Assembly: GCA_902573465.1 (NCBI GenBank)
Contig: CACGJX010000004.1
Location: 51,540-115,539, forward strand
Direction: 5' to 3'
From: an uncultured Pelagibacteraceae bacterium
Lineage (GTDB): Bacteria; Pseudomonadota; Alphaproteobacteria; Pelagibacterales; Pelagibacteraceae
Length of the DNA stretch: 64,000 nt
In this document: piece after piece, positions 53,773 to 62,797 of the stretch
Layout: every line of letters starts with the position of its first letter
Numbering within the stretch: position 1 is the stretch's first letter
Program-made: the position numbers and the translations under genes
The notes under the pieces: model-generated
Databases searched by the model: none
The model's input: only the letters and a program-made list of their open reading frames with translations
Told to the model about the DNA's origin: nothing

Positions 53773-54111
53773 ATGATATTTTTTACTTTAAAGATCATAC
53801 TCGCAGCAATAATAATAGCATTCGCCAGTTGGCTTTCAGGACAAAATCCAAAACTTGCAGGTTTCATTATTGCCTTACCTCTTGTATCACTCATAGCTAT
53901 AGCTTTTTCCTACTATGAGCATAATGATATAGAAAAAACAATTCTTTTTACTAAGAGCATACTAGTAGCAGTACCTGTGAGTTATTTATTTTTTTTACCC
54001 TTCTTTTTTGCAAAATCATTTAATATGAATTTCTTCCTAATTTATGGCACAGGCTTAGGATTTTTAGTTGTTGGTTTCTTTATTCATAAATATATAACAA
54101 ATTTTCTCTAA
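53773..54111 (+). CDS. DUF3147-like small membrane protein
   Basis: A 112-residue protein with four predicted helices; ASWLSGQNPKLAGFIIALPLVSLIAIAFSY resembles the DUF3147 family of unknown function. It starts 13 bp after zur and could be part of that transcript, so a link to metal stress is possible but unproven. Confidence 0.6.
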   Translation: MIFFTLKIILAAIIIAFASWLSGQNPKLAGFIIALPLVSLIAIAFSYYEHNDIEKTILFTKSILVAVPVSYLFFLPFFFAKSFNMNFFLIYGTGLGFLVVGFFIHKYITNFL

Positions 54112-54114
54112 TAC

Positions 54115-54140
54115 TGTTACATCTTAATAAATTTGTAACA
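54115..54140. repeat. inverted repeat TGTTACA-N12-TGTAACA
   Basis: Two perfect 7-bp arms, 54115-54121 and 54134-54140, lie directly after the DUF3147 stop and before the arsC cluster. It could be an operator, or a hairpin between transcription units. Confidence 0.4.
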
Positions 54141-54150
54141 TTAATGTAAT
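54134..54150 (+). promoter_or_regulatory. possible Pho-box-like direct repeat
   Basis: TGTAA occurs at 54134 and again at 54145, exactly 11 bp apart, the period of PhoB operators (7-bp half-sites every 11 bp). The match to the CTGTCAT consensus is partial, and the region is AT-rich, so this is tentative. Confidence 0.3.
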
Positions 54151-54171
54151 AATTAATAAGAAGGAGAAAAT

Positions 54172-54393
54172 ATGTTTATAAAAAAATATCTAAAGTGGAT
54201 CAGTACTTTTTTAGTTTTAGTAGGAATACTTCTTACAAACTTAAATATATATCCTTTAAATATATATTTTCATGGATTAGGAGTTATTGGATGGACTATC
54301 GCTGGATTTGTTAGCAAAGATAAGGCGATACTCACTAACTTTGGATTACAAATTCCATTATTTGTTATTGGAATTTATAAGATTATTTTTTAA
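54172..54393 (+). CDS. small membrane protein upstream of arsC
   Basis: A 73-residue protein with two or three helices (about 9-24, 33-47 and 54-71), preceded by a strong AAGGAG ribosome site. No family recognised with confidence. Its stop is adjacent to the arsC ATG (TAA then ATG), so it is the first gene of the arsC-aquaporin-NUDIX operon. Confidence 0.6.
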   Translation: MFIKKYLKWISTFLVLVGILLTNLNIYPLNIYFHGLGVIGWTIAGFVSKDKAILTNFGLQIPLFVIGIYKIIF

Positions 54394-54825
54394 ATGAAGA
54401 ATATTTTGTTTGTATGCACAGGTAATTCAGCAAGAAGTATTATTGCTGAAAGTATAATAAATAACGAGTATGACGATAAGTATAAAGGTTTTAGTGCTGG
54501 GAGTAATCCAACAGGAAAAATTAATGAAGATGTGAAGAATTATTTATTATCAAAACATTATGATCTTTCAAATTATAGATCTAAAAATTTTAATGAGTTT
54601 ATTAATGGTCAAATTAAAATGGATTATGTGATTACAGTTTGTAATAATGCCAATAACGAAGTCTGTCCTATTTGGCCAAATAAAGATCAGATAATTCATT
54701 GGGATATAGAGGATCCTGTCAAATTACTTGATGAAACAAACGACTTAAATAAAAAAGATGAAATAATAGAAGAAGTTTACAATAATATTTATAAAAAAAT
54801 AAAGGAACTGATTTATGAAAAATAA
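54394..54825 (+). CDS. arsC: arsenate reductase, thioredoxin/LMW-phosphatase type
   Basis: Reduces arsenate to arsenite. The phosphatase-like P-loop CTGNSARS at residues 8-15 contains the nucleophile Cys8 and Arg14; a second conserved element is VITVCNNANNEVCPIWP with Cys82 and Cys89 spaced as in the redox triad of Staphylococcus-type ArsC, and IHWDIEDP supplies the general-acid Asp. 143 residues. Overlaps the aquaporin gene by 11 bp, a pairing also known from Sinorhizobium (aqpS-arsC). Confidence 0.88.
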   Translation: MKNILFVCTGNSARSIIAESIINNEYDDKYKGFSAGSNPTGKINEDVKNYLLSKHYDLSNYRSKNFNEFINGQIKMDYVITVCNNANNEVCPIWPNKDQIIHWDIEDPVKLLDETNDLNKKDEIIEEVYNNIYKKIKELIYEK

Positions 54826-55474
54826 AAGCCGCTATTTTCTTGCTGAATTATTAGGCAGTTGTTTTTTAGTAATGATTATTGTTGGTTCAGGTTTAATGGC
54901 TGAAAACTTAACTAATGATGTTGCTGTGATGTTAATAGCTAATACTATAGCAACAGGAGCAGGTTTATTTGTGCTTATTACAGTATTTGCTGATGTATCA
55001 GGAGCTCACTTTAATCCCTTTGTAAGTATCGCAATGGCAATAACGGGTAAATTAAAAAAGAAACTATTACCCTACTATATCATTGCTCAATTGGTTGGTT
55101 GCTTAATTGGTGTTGGTTTAGCTAATTTCTTTTTTGAACATGAAGTTTATGAATTGTCTACTAAATCAAGAGATGGAATTTACATACTCACATCTGAGGT
55201 AATAGCAACATTAGGACTTATAATAATAATTTTTGGTTCAATGAAGTCAGGCAAAATTGCTGTTGCTGCTAGTGTTGGTCTTTATATTACTGCTGGTTAT
55301 TGGTTTACTTCTTCAACTTCTTTTGCAAATCCTGCGGTAGCTATTGCTAGAACATTTACAGAATCGTTTACTGGTATTAGTTATTTAAATACTCCTTATT
55401 ATATTTTAGCTGAGCTTATTGGAATGTTAATTGCTTTACTTATTGTTAAAAAGTTATTTTTAGAAAAAAATTGA
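54815..55474 (+). CDS. MIP-family channel (aquaglyceroporin) for arsenite exit
   Basis: A six-helix major intrinsic protein. The two pore loops are HFNPF at residues 65-69 and FANPAVAIART at 170-180; the first NPA box is NPF, so selectivity may differ from water channels. 219 residues. Coupled to arsC, which suggests that arsenite formed by ArsC leaves down its gradient through this channel, as shown for AqpS in Sinorhizobium. Confidence 0.85.
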   Translation: MKNKSRYFLAELLGSCFLVMIIVGSGLMAENLTNDVAVMLIANTIATGAGLFVLITVFADVSGAHFNPFVSIAMAITGKLKKKLLPYYIIAQLVGCLIGVGLANFFFEHEVYELSTKSRDGIYILTSEVIATLGLIIIIFGSMKSGKIAVAASVGLYITAGYWFTSSTSFANPAVAIARTFTESFTGISYLNTPYYILAELIGMLIALLIVKKLFLEKN

Positions 55475-55962
55475 AAAATATAAAACTTACTAATCGAATA
55501 AGTTTAATTAACAAAAAATTTAAAAAAAAAGAGTTTTATCATTATCTTAAAACTTCTAATCTTTCATTAGTAATACCTAAGATTAAAGACAAATATGTAG
55601 TAGTTTCCCAAAAAAGAGTTCCAATTAATAAAATTAATTACGAGTTTCCTTCTGGCATAGTGGAAAAAAGGGAAACAACTCTGCAATCAGCATATAAAGA
55701 ATTAAGAGAAGAAACAGGATATAGATCAAGATCAAAATTGAGTAAAATAATAACTTTTTATACTGAACCTGGAAGACTAACTACTAAAATTACTGGTTAT
55801 TACACAGAAGACTTAATTAAAATTTCGAAACCAGAACAAGGTATTAGAATTCATCTTTTTAATCAAAAAGAGATATTTAAATTAATATTAAATCAAAAAT
55901 TCAATAATAGTTCTCATATAGCAATGTTTTTTTATTTAATAACAGTTCTTAAAAAACTATAA
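55471..55962 (+). CDS. NUDIX hydrolase (ADP-ribose pyrophosphatase-like)
   Basis: Hydrolyses nucleoside-diphosphate derivatives. The NUDIX box reads GIVEKRETTLQSAY then KELREETGY, with Lys replacing the usual Arg at the start of the REUxEE part; all three Glu remain. FYTEPGRLTTKITGY further on is typical of the ADP-ribose group. 163 residues from a TTG start that overlaps the aquaporin stop (TTGA), the only start placing the normal N-terminus. Last gene of the operon. Confidence 0.82.
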   Translation: MKNIKLTNRISLINKKFKKKEFYHYLKTSNLSLVIPKIKDKYVVVSQKRVPINKINYEFPSGIVEKRETTLQSAYKELREETGYRSRSKLSKIITFYTEPGRLTTKITGYYTEDLIKISKPEQGIRIHLFNQKEIFKLILNQKFNNSSHIAMFFYLITVLKKL

Positions 55963-56041
55963 ACTAAAGGTTGTATCAAAATATCTTTTTTATTTAAGGA
56001 TTATATGATTAAATCAAATATTAAATAATTCGGAGGCAGTA

Positions 56042-56251
56042 ATGAGAAAAAAACTAAAAAAAAATGAAAAGAAAAAAACAAAGATATTAAAATCAATAGA
56101 CAAACTTAAAAATAAAATTACAGTAAAAGAAAAAAAATTATCAAGCCTTAATATTAAAATTGCTGGTCTAGAAAAAAAGGTTGCAGAAAAAAAAGCAAAA
56201 AAGCTTGCTAAGAAAAATGCAGAGCAGTCTCCTGCATCTATAAATAATTAA
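56042..56251 (+). CDS. small Lys-rich coiled-coil protein
   Basis: A 69-residue protein of which about a third is Lys, arranged as one long amphipathic helix with Leu/Ile heptads (residues about 8-60), ending in an Asn-rich tail. A clear GGAGG ribosome site precedes the ATG by 6 bp. No family recognised; a nucleic-acid or membrane-binding role would fit the charge but is a guess. Possibly a histone-like or ribosome-associated small protein. Confidence 0.6.
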   Translation: MRKKLKKNEKKKTKILKSIDKLKNKITVKEKKLSSLNIKIAGLEKKVAEKKAKKLAKKNAEQSPASINN

Positions 56252-56262
56252 TTCCAAATCGT

Positions 56263-56296
56263 CTTTCTCCCTTCTCATTTAAGAGAAGGAAGAAAG
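56263..56296. terminator. bidirectional hairpin between convergent genes
   Basis: CTTTCT-c-CCTTCTC (56263-56276) pairs with GAGAAGG-a-AGAAAG (56283-56296), 13 bp with one mismatch. It lies between the Lys-rich small protein (+) and ppx (-). No T run follows on the + side. The remaining 170 bp up to ppx show nothing else. Confidence 0.5.
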
Positions 56297-56472
56297 TAGT
56301 TAATCAACAAAATTTAAACAGGGGAAGAAATAATGAATATTTAAACTTTGATGATGCTTTATACATAAACTAAGTTACAAAATTATTTACTTATTGTTAA
56401 AGTTAAATGAATTTAAATTAAAATAATGTTACAAAAAAATATCACTCAATTAAAAATAGAATTAAATTTAAT

Positions 56473-57984
56473 TTATCTTGAATTATTTGAGTAAATTACT
56501 CTTGGTTCTAAAAATAATTCTCTAGCAAGAGCTTTAAATCTTTTAGTAACTTGTTTTGAGATTATTTCTTGATGTTGTGATGGAATTTTCAAAAATACAG
56601 CATTACCTCTTTTATATAATTTAAACTCTTCAAGAAATATCGTAGATATCGAGGTCAATGATTGTGAAAATCTCAAAGCTGCTCCAACTTGTTTGCTTGA
56701 AAAAATTTCATTATTATTTAAAAAAGTTAGATACTCCATCTTTGGATTATACTTGATACTACAGTACCGCCAATAACATGACAAAGCTAATTGTATTCTT
56801 TCTTTATGAGTCAATCTAAGTAAAGGAGTATTTATTGTTTCTTGAAATACCAATTCAGCTTTTTGAAATGCTCCTAATCCCCAATCCATATGACTTAATA
56901 CACATGCCAGATATAATAATTTCTTATTAAAATGTTCATTGCCTTCAAAAACTGGCTGAATAAAATCATAATATTTTTTATAGTTCGATCCTAGATCGCC
57001 TCTTTTTTTTGCAATATTCTCAAGTGCTTTATGAAAAATTTCTGATTCTTTTACATCTTTAAAATAGTCAATTGATAAAGAACCTTCACGCAAACCGCTT
57101 ATAGAACAAATTATATTTTTTGGATTTGTAACTCTCATAATTTCATCAAGTATAATGCAACTATAAGGTAAATATGGTGTTCTAGATTTTGAAATATACT
57201 CAACTGTTTTAAGTTTAGATTTATTAAAAGATGAAATTTTTTCAACAAACTTAGATAAAACATTGTTATCAATACTGTATTGATGAATTATATGTACCGG
57301 ATGATTATTTTGAAAAAGATGTAATTTAAATAATGCTCGCCAAGTACCTCCAACTAAATATAGATTATTAAATTTCTTTTTTGAAAGCCATTTTTCTTCT
57401 CTTAATAATTTTTTGATATATTTTGCTAAATTTCTTTTTTTAACTATAGGATTATTTAATAATCTTAAAACACCAATAGGTAATGAGGTTTTATTAGTTA
57501 CTATATTGTTTTCAACTCGAGCTAGTTCTAAACTACCGCCTCCAAGATCGGCAACTAATCCATCAACATTTTCAAAGCCTATTTTAACTCCCTCAGCTGA
57601 GCATTCAGCTTCTTCTTCACCAGATAATATATTAATCTTAGTTTTAAAAAGTTTTTCAACTTCATTAATAAATGCTTTTGTATCAGTTGCTTCTCTTAAA
57701 ACTGCTGTTGCAATGATTTTAAGATTTGTGATTTTTGAAACATTTAAAATTTCAGAGAATCTTTTTAAAACTTTTAAAGCATATTCGGTACCAGATCTGT
57801 GAAGTTTTTTGGATTTATCTAAATTTTTTCCAAGTTCACAAACTGCTTTTTCATTAAAAAAAGGCACACGAGAAGAACTGAAATCTTCATAAATTAGCAT
57901 TCTTATAGAGTTTGATCCAATGTCAATTATAGCTAATCTTGCCTGTTTTAATTTTAAACTATTTTTACTTTTAATTACTTCCAC
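56473..57984 (-). CDS. ppx: exopolyphosphatase / pppGpp phosphatase family
   Basis: Removes terminal phosphates from polyphosphate, and possibly the 5'-phosphate of pppGpp. The ASKHA fold shows LAIIDIGSNSIRMLIY at residues 17-32 and DLGGGSLELARV near 145-156, with GVLRLL and YLVGGTWRALFKL following. A C-terminal helical domain (about 320-500) replaces the HD-like domain seen in E. coli. 503 residues. It overlaps ppk by 14 bp: a ppk-ppx operon. Confidence 0.92.
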   Translation of the reverse strand: MEVIKSKNSLKLKQARLAIIDIGSNSIRMLIYEDFSSSRVPFFNEKAVCELGKNLDKSKKLHRSGTEYALKVLKRFSEILNVSKITNLKIIATAVLREATDTKAFINEVEKLFKTKINILSGEEEAECSAEGVKIGFENVDGLVADLGGGSLELARVENNIVTNKTSLPIGVLRLLNNPIVKKRNLAKYIKKLLREEKWLSKKKFNNLYLVGGTWRALFKLHLFQNNHPVHIIHQYSIDNNVLSKFVEKISSFNKSKLKTVEYISKSRTPYLPYSCIILDEIMRVTNPKNIICSISGLREGSLSIDYFKDVKESEIFHKALENIAKKRGDLGSNYKKYYDFIQPVFEGNEHFNKKLLYLACVLSHMDWGLGAFQKAELVFQETINTPLLRLTHKERIQLALSCYWRYCSIKYNPKMEYLTFLNNNEIFSSKQVGAALRFSQSLTSISTIFLEEFKLYKRGNAVFLKIPSQHQEIISKQVTKRFKALARELFLEPRVIYSNNSR

Positions 57985-60127
57985 TTTTAATCAATCTTAA
58001 GTGCAGTTGTTTAGGCTGCATTTTTAGTTTAGCTTTACCTCTTCCAGATAAGCTCGGATTATTCATAAAATATTCATGAGCTGAAAAGGAATCGCTCTTA
58101 CTATATTTAATTTTTTTATAATTGCCATCAGCTTCAAGTTCCCAGCTCTGATTAGTATCAAGATAATTTGCCAACATTATTTGATCTAAGATCTGTTCAT
58201 GAACAGTCTCATTTTCAATTGGGACTAGAAGTTCTACCCTTCGATTTAAATTTCTCGGCATTAAATCAGCTGACGAAATATATACTTTTGCATTTCTATT
58301 AGGCATTTTTTTTGTACCATTACTAAAACAGTAAATTCTAGAATGCTCTAAAAATCTTCCTATGATACTTTTTACAACTATGTTTTCTGATCTATCTTTA
58401 ACTCCTGGTCTTAAACAACAAACACCCCTTACAAATAAATGAATTTTTACACCAGCATTCGAAGCTTCATAAAATTTATCAATAATTTCTGGATCTACTA
58501 AAGAGTTCATTTTTGCCCAAATAGCTGCAAATTTTCCATTTTTAGAATTTTTAATTTCAGCATCAATATTTTCATTTAAGGTTTGCCTCATATTTACTGG
58601 CGAAATAGAAATTTTATTTAAATTTTTTGGTTTTGCGTATCCTGTTACATAATTGAAAAACTTTTCAACATCTGATGCCATTTTCTTATCACAACTAAAT
58701 AAAGACAAATCAGTGTAAATTTTAGCATTTACTGGGTGATAATTGCCAGTTCCTAAATGAAAATAAGTTTGTATTTTACCCTGTTCTCTTCTTAAAACAA
58801 GTGATGATTTTGCATGAGTTTTGTATTTAGCAAAACCATAAACAATTTGAACACCTACTTTTTCTAAACTTCTTGATAGTTGAATATTAGCTTCCTCATC
58901 AAATCTAGCTTTAATTTCAATTAAAGCGGTAACTGTTTTTCCGTTTTCTGCAGCTGTTATTAAAGCTTTAACAATAGGTGAGTCTAGAGTTGTTCTATAT
59001 AGAGTTTGTTTTATAGCTATAACTTTTTTATCATTTGCTGCTTGGTTTAAAAATTCAATTACTGAGTCAAATGTTTCAAAAGGATGATGAACAACTAAAT
59101 CTTTCTTTTTAATAGTTTCAAAAAAATTATCATTATATTCTTTTAATCTTTCAACTTCTCTAGGTGTAAAATGTTTAAATCTTAATTTTGGATTTTTTAC
59201 TTTACATATTTGATCTATATCTTGAATTCCAACAAGGCCAGCAACATCATAAATATAGTCAGGATTTATATCTAATTTATTAGTTATAAATCTTATCAAT
59301 TCGTTATCACTATTTTCAAGAACCTCTAAACGAACAATATCACCCGTTCTACGTCTTTTTAAAGCCAATTCAAAAGATCTAACCAAATCTTCTGCTTCCT
59401 CTTGAATCTCTACATCGCTGTCTCTTATTACTCTAAAAATCATTTTCTTTTCTAAATCATGATCTGGAAAAATTTCATTAGCAAAAAAACTTATTACATC
59501 ATCTAGAATCACAAATTTCTTATGATTTTTTGAAGACTCAATTTCAATAAATCTAGATAATGCTTTTGGTATTACTATTATTGAGTTTAAAATCCTTTTT
59601 TTATTTTTTTTTCTTAACTTCATTACAATTGCTCTTCCTTGATTGATTATAAATGGAAATGGATGTGCAGGATCAATTGCTGATGGTGTTAATAAAGGGT
59701 AAATCTCTTCTTTAAATATTTCTAAAAGTTTTTTTTTATCCTTAGTATTTAAATTAACTGGTTTAACTAAATTGATATTATTTTTTTTTAATTCCATAAT
59801 CAGTTGAATAAAAATTTTGTTCTGTTTTTTTAATAGATTCTTAGTTTCTAGCACTACCTCATCCATTTGCTCTTCAGGTGTCAAACCATCAGAGCTTAGT
59901 GAGTCAACTTCTTGTTTTATTTGACTATATAACCCAGCTACACGGACCATAAAAAATTCATCTAGATTAGACCCAGCAATTGATAAAAACTTTACTCTTT
60001 CATAAAGAGGATTTTCGATATTTTGCGCCTCTAAAAGTACTCTATCGTTGAATTTTAACCAAGAAAGCTCTCTATTTATATATTTAGATTTCAACTCTTC
60101 TTTATGTTGTTTTTTTAAAGCAGTCAT
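57971..60127 (-). CDS. ppk1: polyphosphate kinase 1
   Basis: Makes polyphosphate from ATP. Four-domain PPK1: N-terminal NRELSWLKFNDRVLLEA (about 17-33), the head and two phospholipase-D-like domains. The phosphorylated His lies in YGFAKYKTHAKSSLVLRRE near residue 430, and HLGTGNYHP and SRIYCF follow. 718 residues. Divergent from sixA with only 13 bp between starts. Confidence 0.95.
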   Translation of the reverse strand: MTALKKQHKEELKSKYINRELSWLKFNDRVLLEAQNIENPLYERVKFLSIAGSNLDEFFMVRVAGLYSQIKQEVDSLSSDGLTPEEQMDEVVLETKNLLKKQNKIFIQLIMELKKNNINLVKPVNLNTKDKKKLLEIFKEEIYPLLTPSAIDPAHPFPFIINQGRAIVMKLRKKNKKRILNSIIVIPKALSRFIEIESSKNHKKFVILDDVISFFANEIFPDHDLEKKMIFRVIRDSDVEIQEEAEDLVRSFELALKRRRTGDIVRLEVLENSDNELIRFITNKLDINPDYIYDVAGLVGIQDIDQICKVKNPKLRFKHFTPREVERLKEYNDNFFETIKKKDLVVHHPFETFDSVIEFLNQAANDKKVIAIKQTLYRTTLDSPIVKALITAAENGKTVTALIEIKARFDEEANIQLSRSLEKVGVQIVYGFAKYKTHAKSSLVLRREQGKIQTYFHLGTGNYHPVNAKIYTDLSLFSCDKKMASDVEKFFNYVTGYAKPKNLNKISISPVNMRQTLNENIDAEIKNSKNGKFAAIWAKMNSLVDPEIIDKFYEASNAGVKIHLFVRGVCCLRPGVKDRSENIVVKSIIGRFLEHSRIYCFSNGTKKMPNRNAKVYISSADLMPRNLNRRVELLVPIENETVHEQILDQIMLANYLDTNQSWELEADGNYKKIKYSKSDSFSAHEYFMNNPSLSGRGKAKLKMQPKQLHLRLIKSGSN

Positions 60128-60140
60128 ATATTTAGATTTT

Positions 60141-60665
60141 ATGTATCAATTATACGTCATGAGACACGCAAAATCTAGTTGGGATGATTTAAGTATTAAT
60201 GATTTTGATAGACCACTTACTAAAAGAGGCAAGAAAAATGCAAAAATGATTTGTGAATTTTTTGTTAAAAAAAAATTTGAATTTGATTATGCATTAATTT
60301 CATCATCAAAAAGAACAAAAAAAACTTTTCAAATTTTATCCAAGAAAATTAATAAACCAAAAAAAGTTAATTTTTCAAAAGATTTATATTTAGTTGATGA
60401 GAATGCAATTGTAAAAAAAATTAAAGAAATATCCAGTGAATATAAATCAATTTTGATTATAAACCATGAACCATCAGTGAAAAATTTAGTACGAAATCTT
60501 ACAAAAAATCATAATACGAATAATTTTAAATTAATGAATTATAAATTCCCAACAGCAGCATTTGCAAAAATTGAGTTTGATATTAAATCCTGGAATGAAG
60601 TTGAGAAAAAGGGAGTATTAAAAAAATTTATAAGACCCAAAGATCTTCAAGATTCTAAAGAATAA
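60141..60665 (+). CDS. sixA: SixA-type phosphohistidine phosphatase
   Basis: A histidine-phosphatase-superfamily protein. The RHG-type motif is MRHAKSSWDD at residues 7-16 (catalytic His) with RPLTKRGKKNA; ILIINHEPSV provides the second His. 174 residues. The ATG at 60141 puts MYQLYVMRHAKSS at the N-terminus as in SixA; upstream in-frame codons run into the ppk gene and are rejected. SixA in E. coli dephosphorylates phosphohistidine in PTS-type proteins; here its neighbours suggest a tie to phosphate metabolism. It converges on phoB with a 19-bp overlap. Confidence 0.82.
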   Translation: MYQLYVMRHAKSSWDDLSINDFDRPLTKRGKKNAKMICEFFVKKKFEFDYALISSSKRTKKTFQILSKKINKPKKVNFSKDLYLVDENAIVKKIKEISSEYKSILIINHEPSVKNLVRNLTKNHNTNNFKLMNYKFPTAAFAKIEFDIKSWNEVEKKGVLKKFIRPKDLQDSKE

Positions 60666-61330
60666 CCAGCTGATCTTACTGTTCTAATTAAAGGTTTTGT
60701 ATTTTGTATGTTAATTGCTTGTCTTAATCTTCTAATATGAACATCAACTGTTCTAGACTCAACATATATATTTTCTCCCCAAACATTGTTTAAGAGTTGT
60801 TCTCTTGAATAAACTCTTTTTGGATTTTTGATAAAAAAATCTAAGAGTTTAAATTCAGTTGGACCCAAAGTAATTTCTTTATCTTTTCTATAAACTCTTT
60901 TTGTAATCCGATCTATTTTTAAATCAGTAAATTCTACAATGTCTGATGATGATTGAGGTTTAGATCTTCTCAATAAAGATTTAATTCTAGCATTCAATTC
61001 TTTTTGACTAAAAGGTTTAGTTACATAATCATCTGCACCTGTATCAAATGCTTTTAATTTGTCTTCTTCCTCCCCTTTTGCAGTTAACATAATGACAGGA
61101 ATATCATTAAACTTATTATCTTTTTTTAAGTTTTTACAAATTTCAACACCAGATAATTCTGGTAACATCCAATCCATTAATATTAAATCTGGCTGTTTTA
61201 ATTTTATTTGTTTAAGAGCATCTTCTCCATTTTCTGAATGACTGACTTTATAACCTTCTTTTTCAAGATTGTACTTTAACAAACTAACAATTGATGTTTC
61301 ATCTTCAGCTATGAAAACATGAGCTGACAT
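60647..61330 (-). CDS. phoB: phosphate regulon response regulator PhoB
   Basis: Turns on phosphate-scavenging genes when phosphorylated. Receiver domain (1-120): Asp10 acidic pocket, phosphoacceptor Asp53 in LMDWMLPELSG, Lys in VTKPFS. C-terminal OmpR-type winged helix (about 130-225) with TLGPTEFKLLDFFIKNP and RTVDVHIRRLRQAI. 227 residues. The matching sensor kinase PhoR is not in the window. Three bp after phoU. Confidence 0.94.
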   Translation of the reverse strand: MSAHVFIAEDETSIVSLLKYNLEKEGYKVSHSENGEDALKQIKLKQPDLILMDWMLPELSGVEICKNLKKDNKFNDIPVIMLTAKGEEEDKLKAFDTGADDYVTKPFSQKELNARIKSLLRRSKPQSSSDIVEFTDLKIDRITKRVYRKDKEITLGPTEFKLLDFFIKNPKRVYSREQLLNNVWGENIYVESRTVDVHIRRLRQAINIQNTKPLIRTVRSAGYSLES

Positions 61331-61333
61331 AAA

Positions 61334-62041
61334 TCATTTTTCTCCGGTTACAATTGGCTCTGTTCCCTTGGGTCTATCACCTTCTAAATATTCGCCTTTA
61401 ACTAAATAATAAACTTGTTCTGCAACATTTGTAGTATGATCACCAATACGCTCTATGTTTTTAGTTACAAACAATAAATGGGTTCCATCTTCTAAATTTT
61501 TTTCATTTTCTTTAAGATATTTTATAACTTCTTGCATACAAAGATTTGTTAGATCATCTATTTGCTCATCACCTTCCCAAACATTTACTGCCATTGGCGC
61601 AGATCTTTCTAGATAAGCATCTAATGTTGATTTTAATTGTTTTTGAACATTGGAAGATACTCTATTCAATGAGTCTACCAAGTTCTTTGGAAGATTTTCG
61701 TTAAGCAAAAGTGTTCTCTTGGATATATTTTTTGCTAAATCACCTATTCTTTCTAAATCTGAAGACATTTTCAAAGCCGTTACTGTCTCTCTTAAATCAA
61801 TTGCCATAGGTTGTCTTAAAGCAATTAAATTCACAACTTGCTGTTCAATTAAAGTCTCATATTTATCTATTTTTTCATCTTCTTGAATAACAGCTTCTGC
61901 AATATTATTATCTCTTGTTGTAATGGCTTGAATTGCTTTACCTAAAGAATCTTCACATGCACTTCCCATTTTAATTATATTAGCATTAAGATTTTTTAGT
62001 TCTTCTTCGTAAGATTTGACTGTATGTGGTGCTTCAGACAT
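61334..62041 (-). CDS. phoU: phosphate signalling protein PhoU
   Basis: Links the Pst transporter to PhoR and keeps the Pho regulon off when phosphate is ample. Two PhoU repeats of about 100 residues: DLRETVTALKMSSDLERIGDLAKNI near 80-105 and ERIGDHTTNVAEQVYYLVKGE near 193-213, with Glu/Asp-rich metal-binding motifs. 235 residues. Its ATG overlaps the pstB stop by one base. Confidence 0.95.
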   Translation of the reverse strand: MSEAPHTVKSYEEELKNLNANIIKMGSACEDSLGKAIQAITTRDNNIAEAVIQEDEKIDKYETLIEQQVVNLIALRQPMAIDLRETVTALKMSSDLERIGDLAKNISKRTLLLNENLPKNLVDSLNRVSSNVQKQLKSTLDAYLERSAPMAVNVWEGDEQIDDLTNLCMQEVIKYLKENEKNLEDGTHLLFVTKNIERIGDHTTNVAEQVYYLVKGEYLEGDRPKGTEPIVTGEK

Positions 62042-62796
62042 TATCCAAACCTCCCTGTTATATAATCTTGCGTTTTTTTATTATCAGGATTCTTAAATAT
62101 TTTATCAGTAGATCCATGTTCAATCAATTGACCTAAATGAAAAAAACCTGTATTTTGAGAAACACGTGCTGCTTGAGCCATAGAATGAGTTACAATTATT
62201 ATTGTGTGCTCTTTTTTTAACTCATCAATCAATTCTTCAATTTGTGCTGTTGCTATTGGATCTAATGCTGAACAAGGTTCATCCATTAATATAACTTCAG
62301 GTCTTACAGAAATCGCTCTAGCAATACAAAGTCTTTGCTGTTGTCCTCCAGATAATCCAGTTCCAGGTTCATGCAACCTATCTTTTACCTCTTCCCATAG
62401 TGCAGCCTTTTTCAAACTAGTTTCAACAATTTCATCCATTTCTTGTTTTGATTGAGCCATACCATGAATTGTTGGACCGTAAGACACATTTTCATATAAA
62501 GTTTTTGGGAAAGGATTGGGTTTTTGAAAAACCATACCAATTTTTTCTCTTAGTCTTACGACATCACAACTTTTATCATTGATATTAAAATCATTAATTA
62601 AAATTTCTCCTTTAACACTACAGATATCAATTACATCATTCATTCTATTAAGACATCTTAGGAAAGTTGATTTACCACAACCAGATGGACCAATTAATGC
62701 CGTTACTTGATTTTCCTCAATATCTAAACTTATATTAAAGAGCGCTTGTTTTTTTCCATAAAAAACATCAACATCTTTTGCTTTAATCTTTATCAT
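62041..62796 (-). CDS. pstB: phosphate ABC transporter ATP-binding protein
   Basis: ATPase of the high-affinity phosphate importer. Walker [10 protein letters not shown] at residues 36-44, signature LSGGQQQRL near 148, Walker [14 protein letters not shown] and the H-loop THSMAQ. The start at 62796 (MIKIKAKD) is chosen because a GGAG ribosome site lies just ahead and it falls one base past the pstA stop; a further ATG 7 codons upstream sits inside pstA. 251 residues. Confidence 0.95.
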   Translation of the reverse strand: MIKIKAKDVDVFYGKKQALFNISLDIEENQVTALIGPSGCGKSTFLRCLNRMNDVIDICSVKGEILINDFNINDKSCDVVRLREKIGMVFQKPNPFPKTLYENVSYGPTIHGMAQSKQEMDEIVETSLKKAALWEEVKDRLHEPGTGLSGGQQQRLCIARAISVRPEVILMDEPCSALDPIATAQIEELIDELKKEHTIIIVTHSMAQAARVSQNTGFFHLGQLIEHGSTDKIFKNPDNKKTQDYITGRFG

Positions 62797-62797
62797 T

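Noticed and set aside
57413..57802. 129-codon + strand open frame
   Set aside because: Antisense to the ASKHA domain of ppx; no ribosome site and no recognisable protein features.
60048..60140. Longer N-terminus for sixA
   Set aside because: It would read through the start of ppk on the other strand; MYQLYVMRHAKS from 60141 matches the family.
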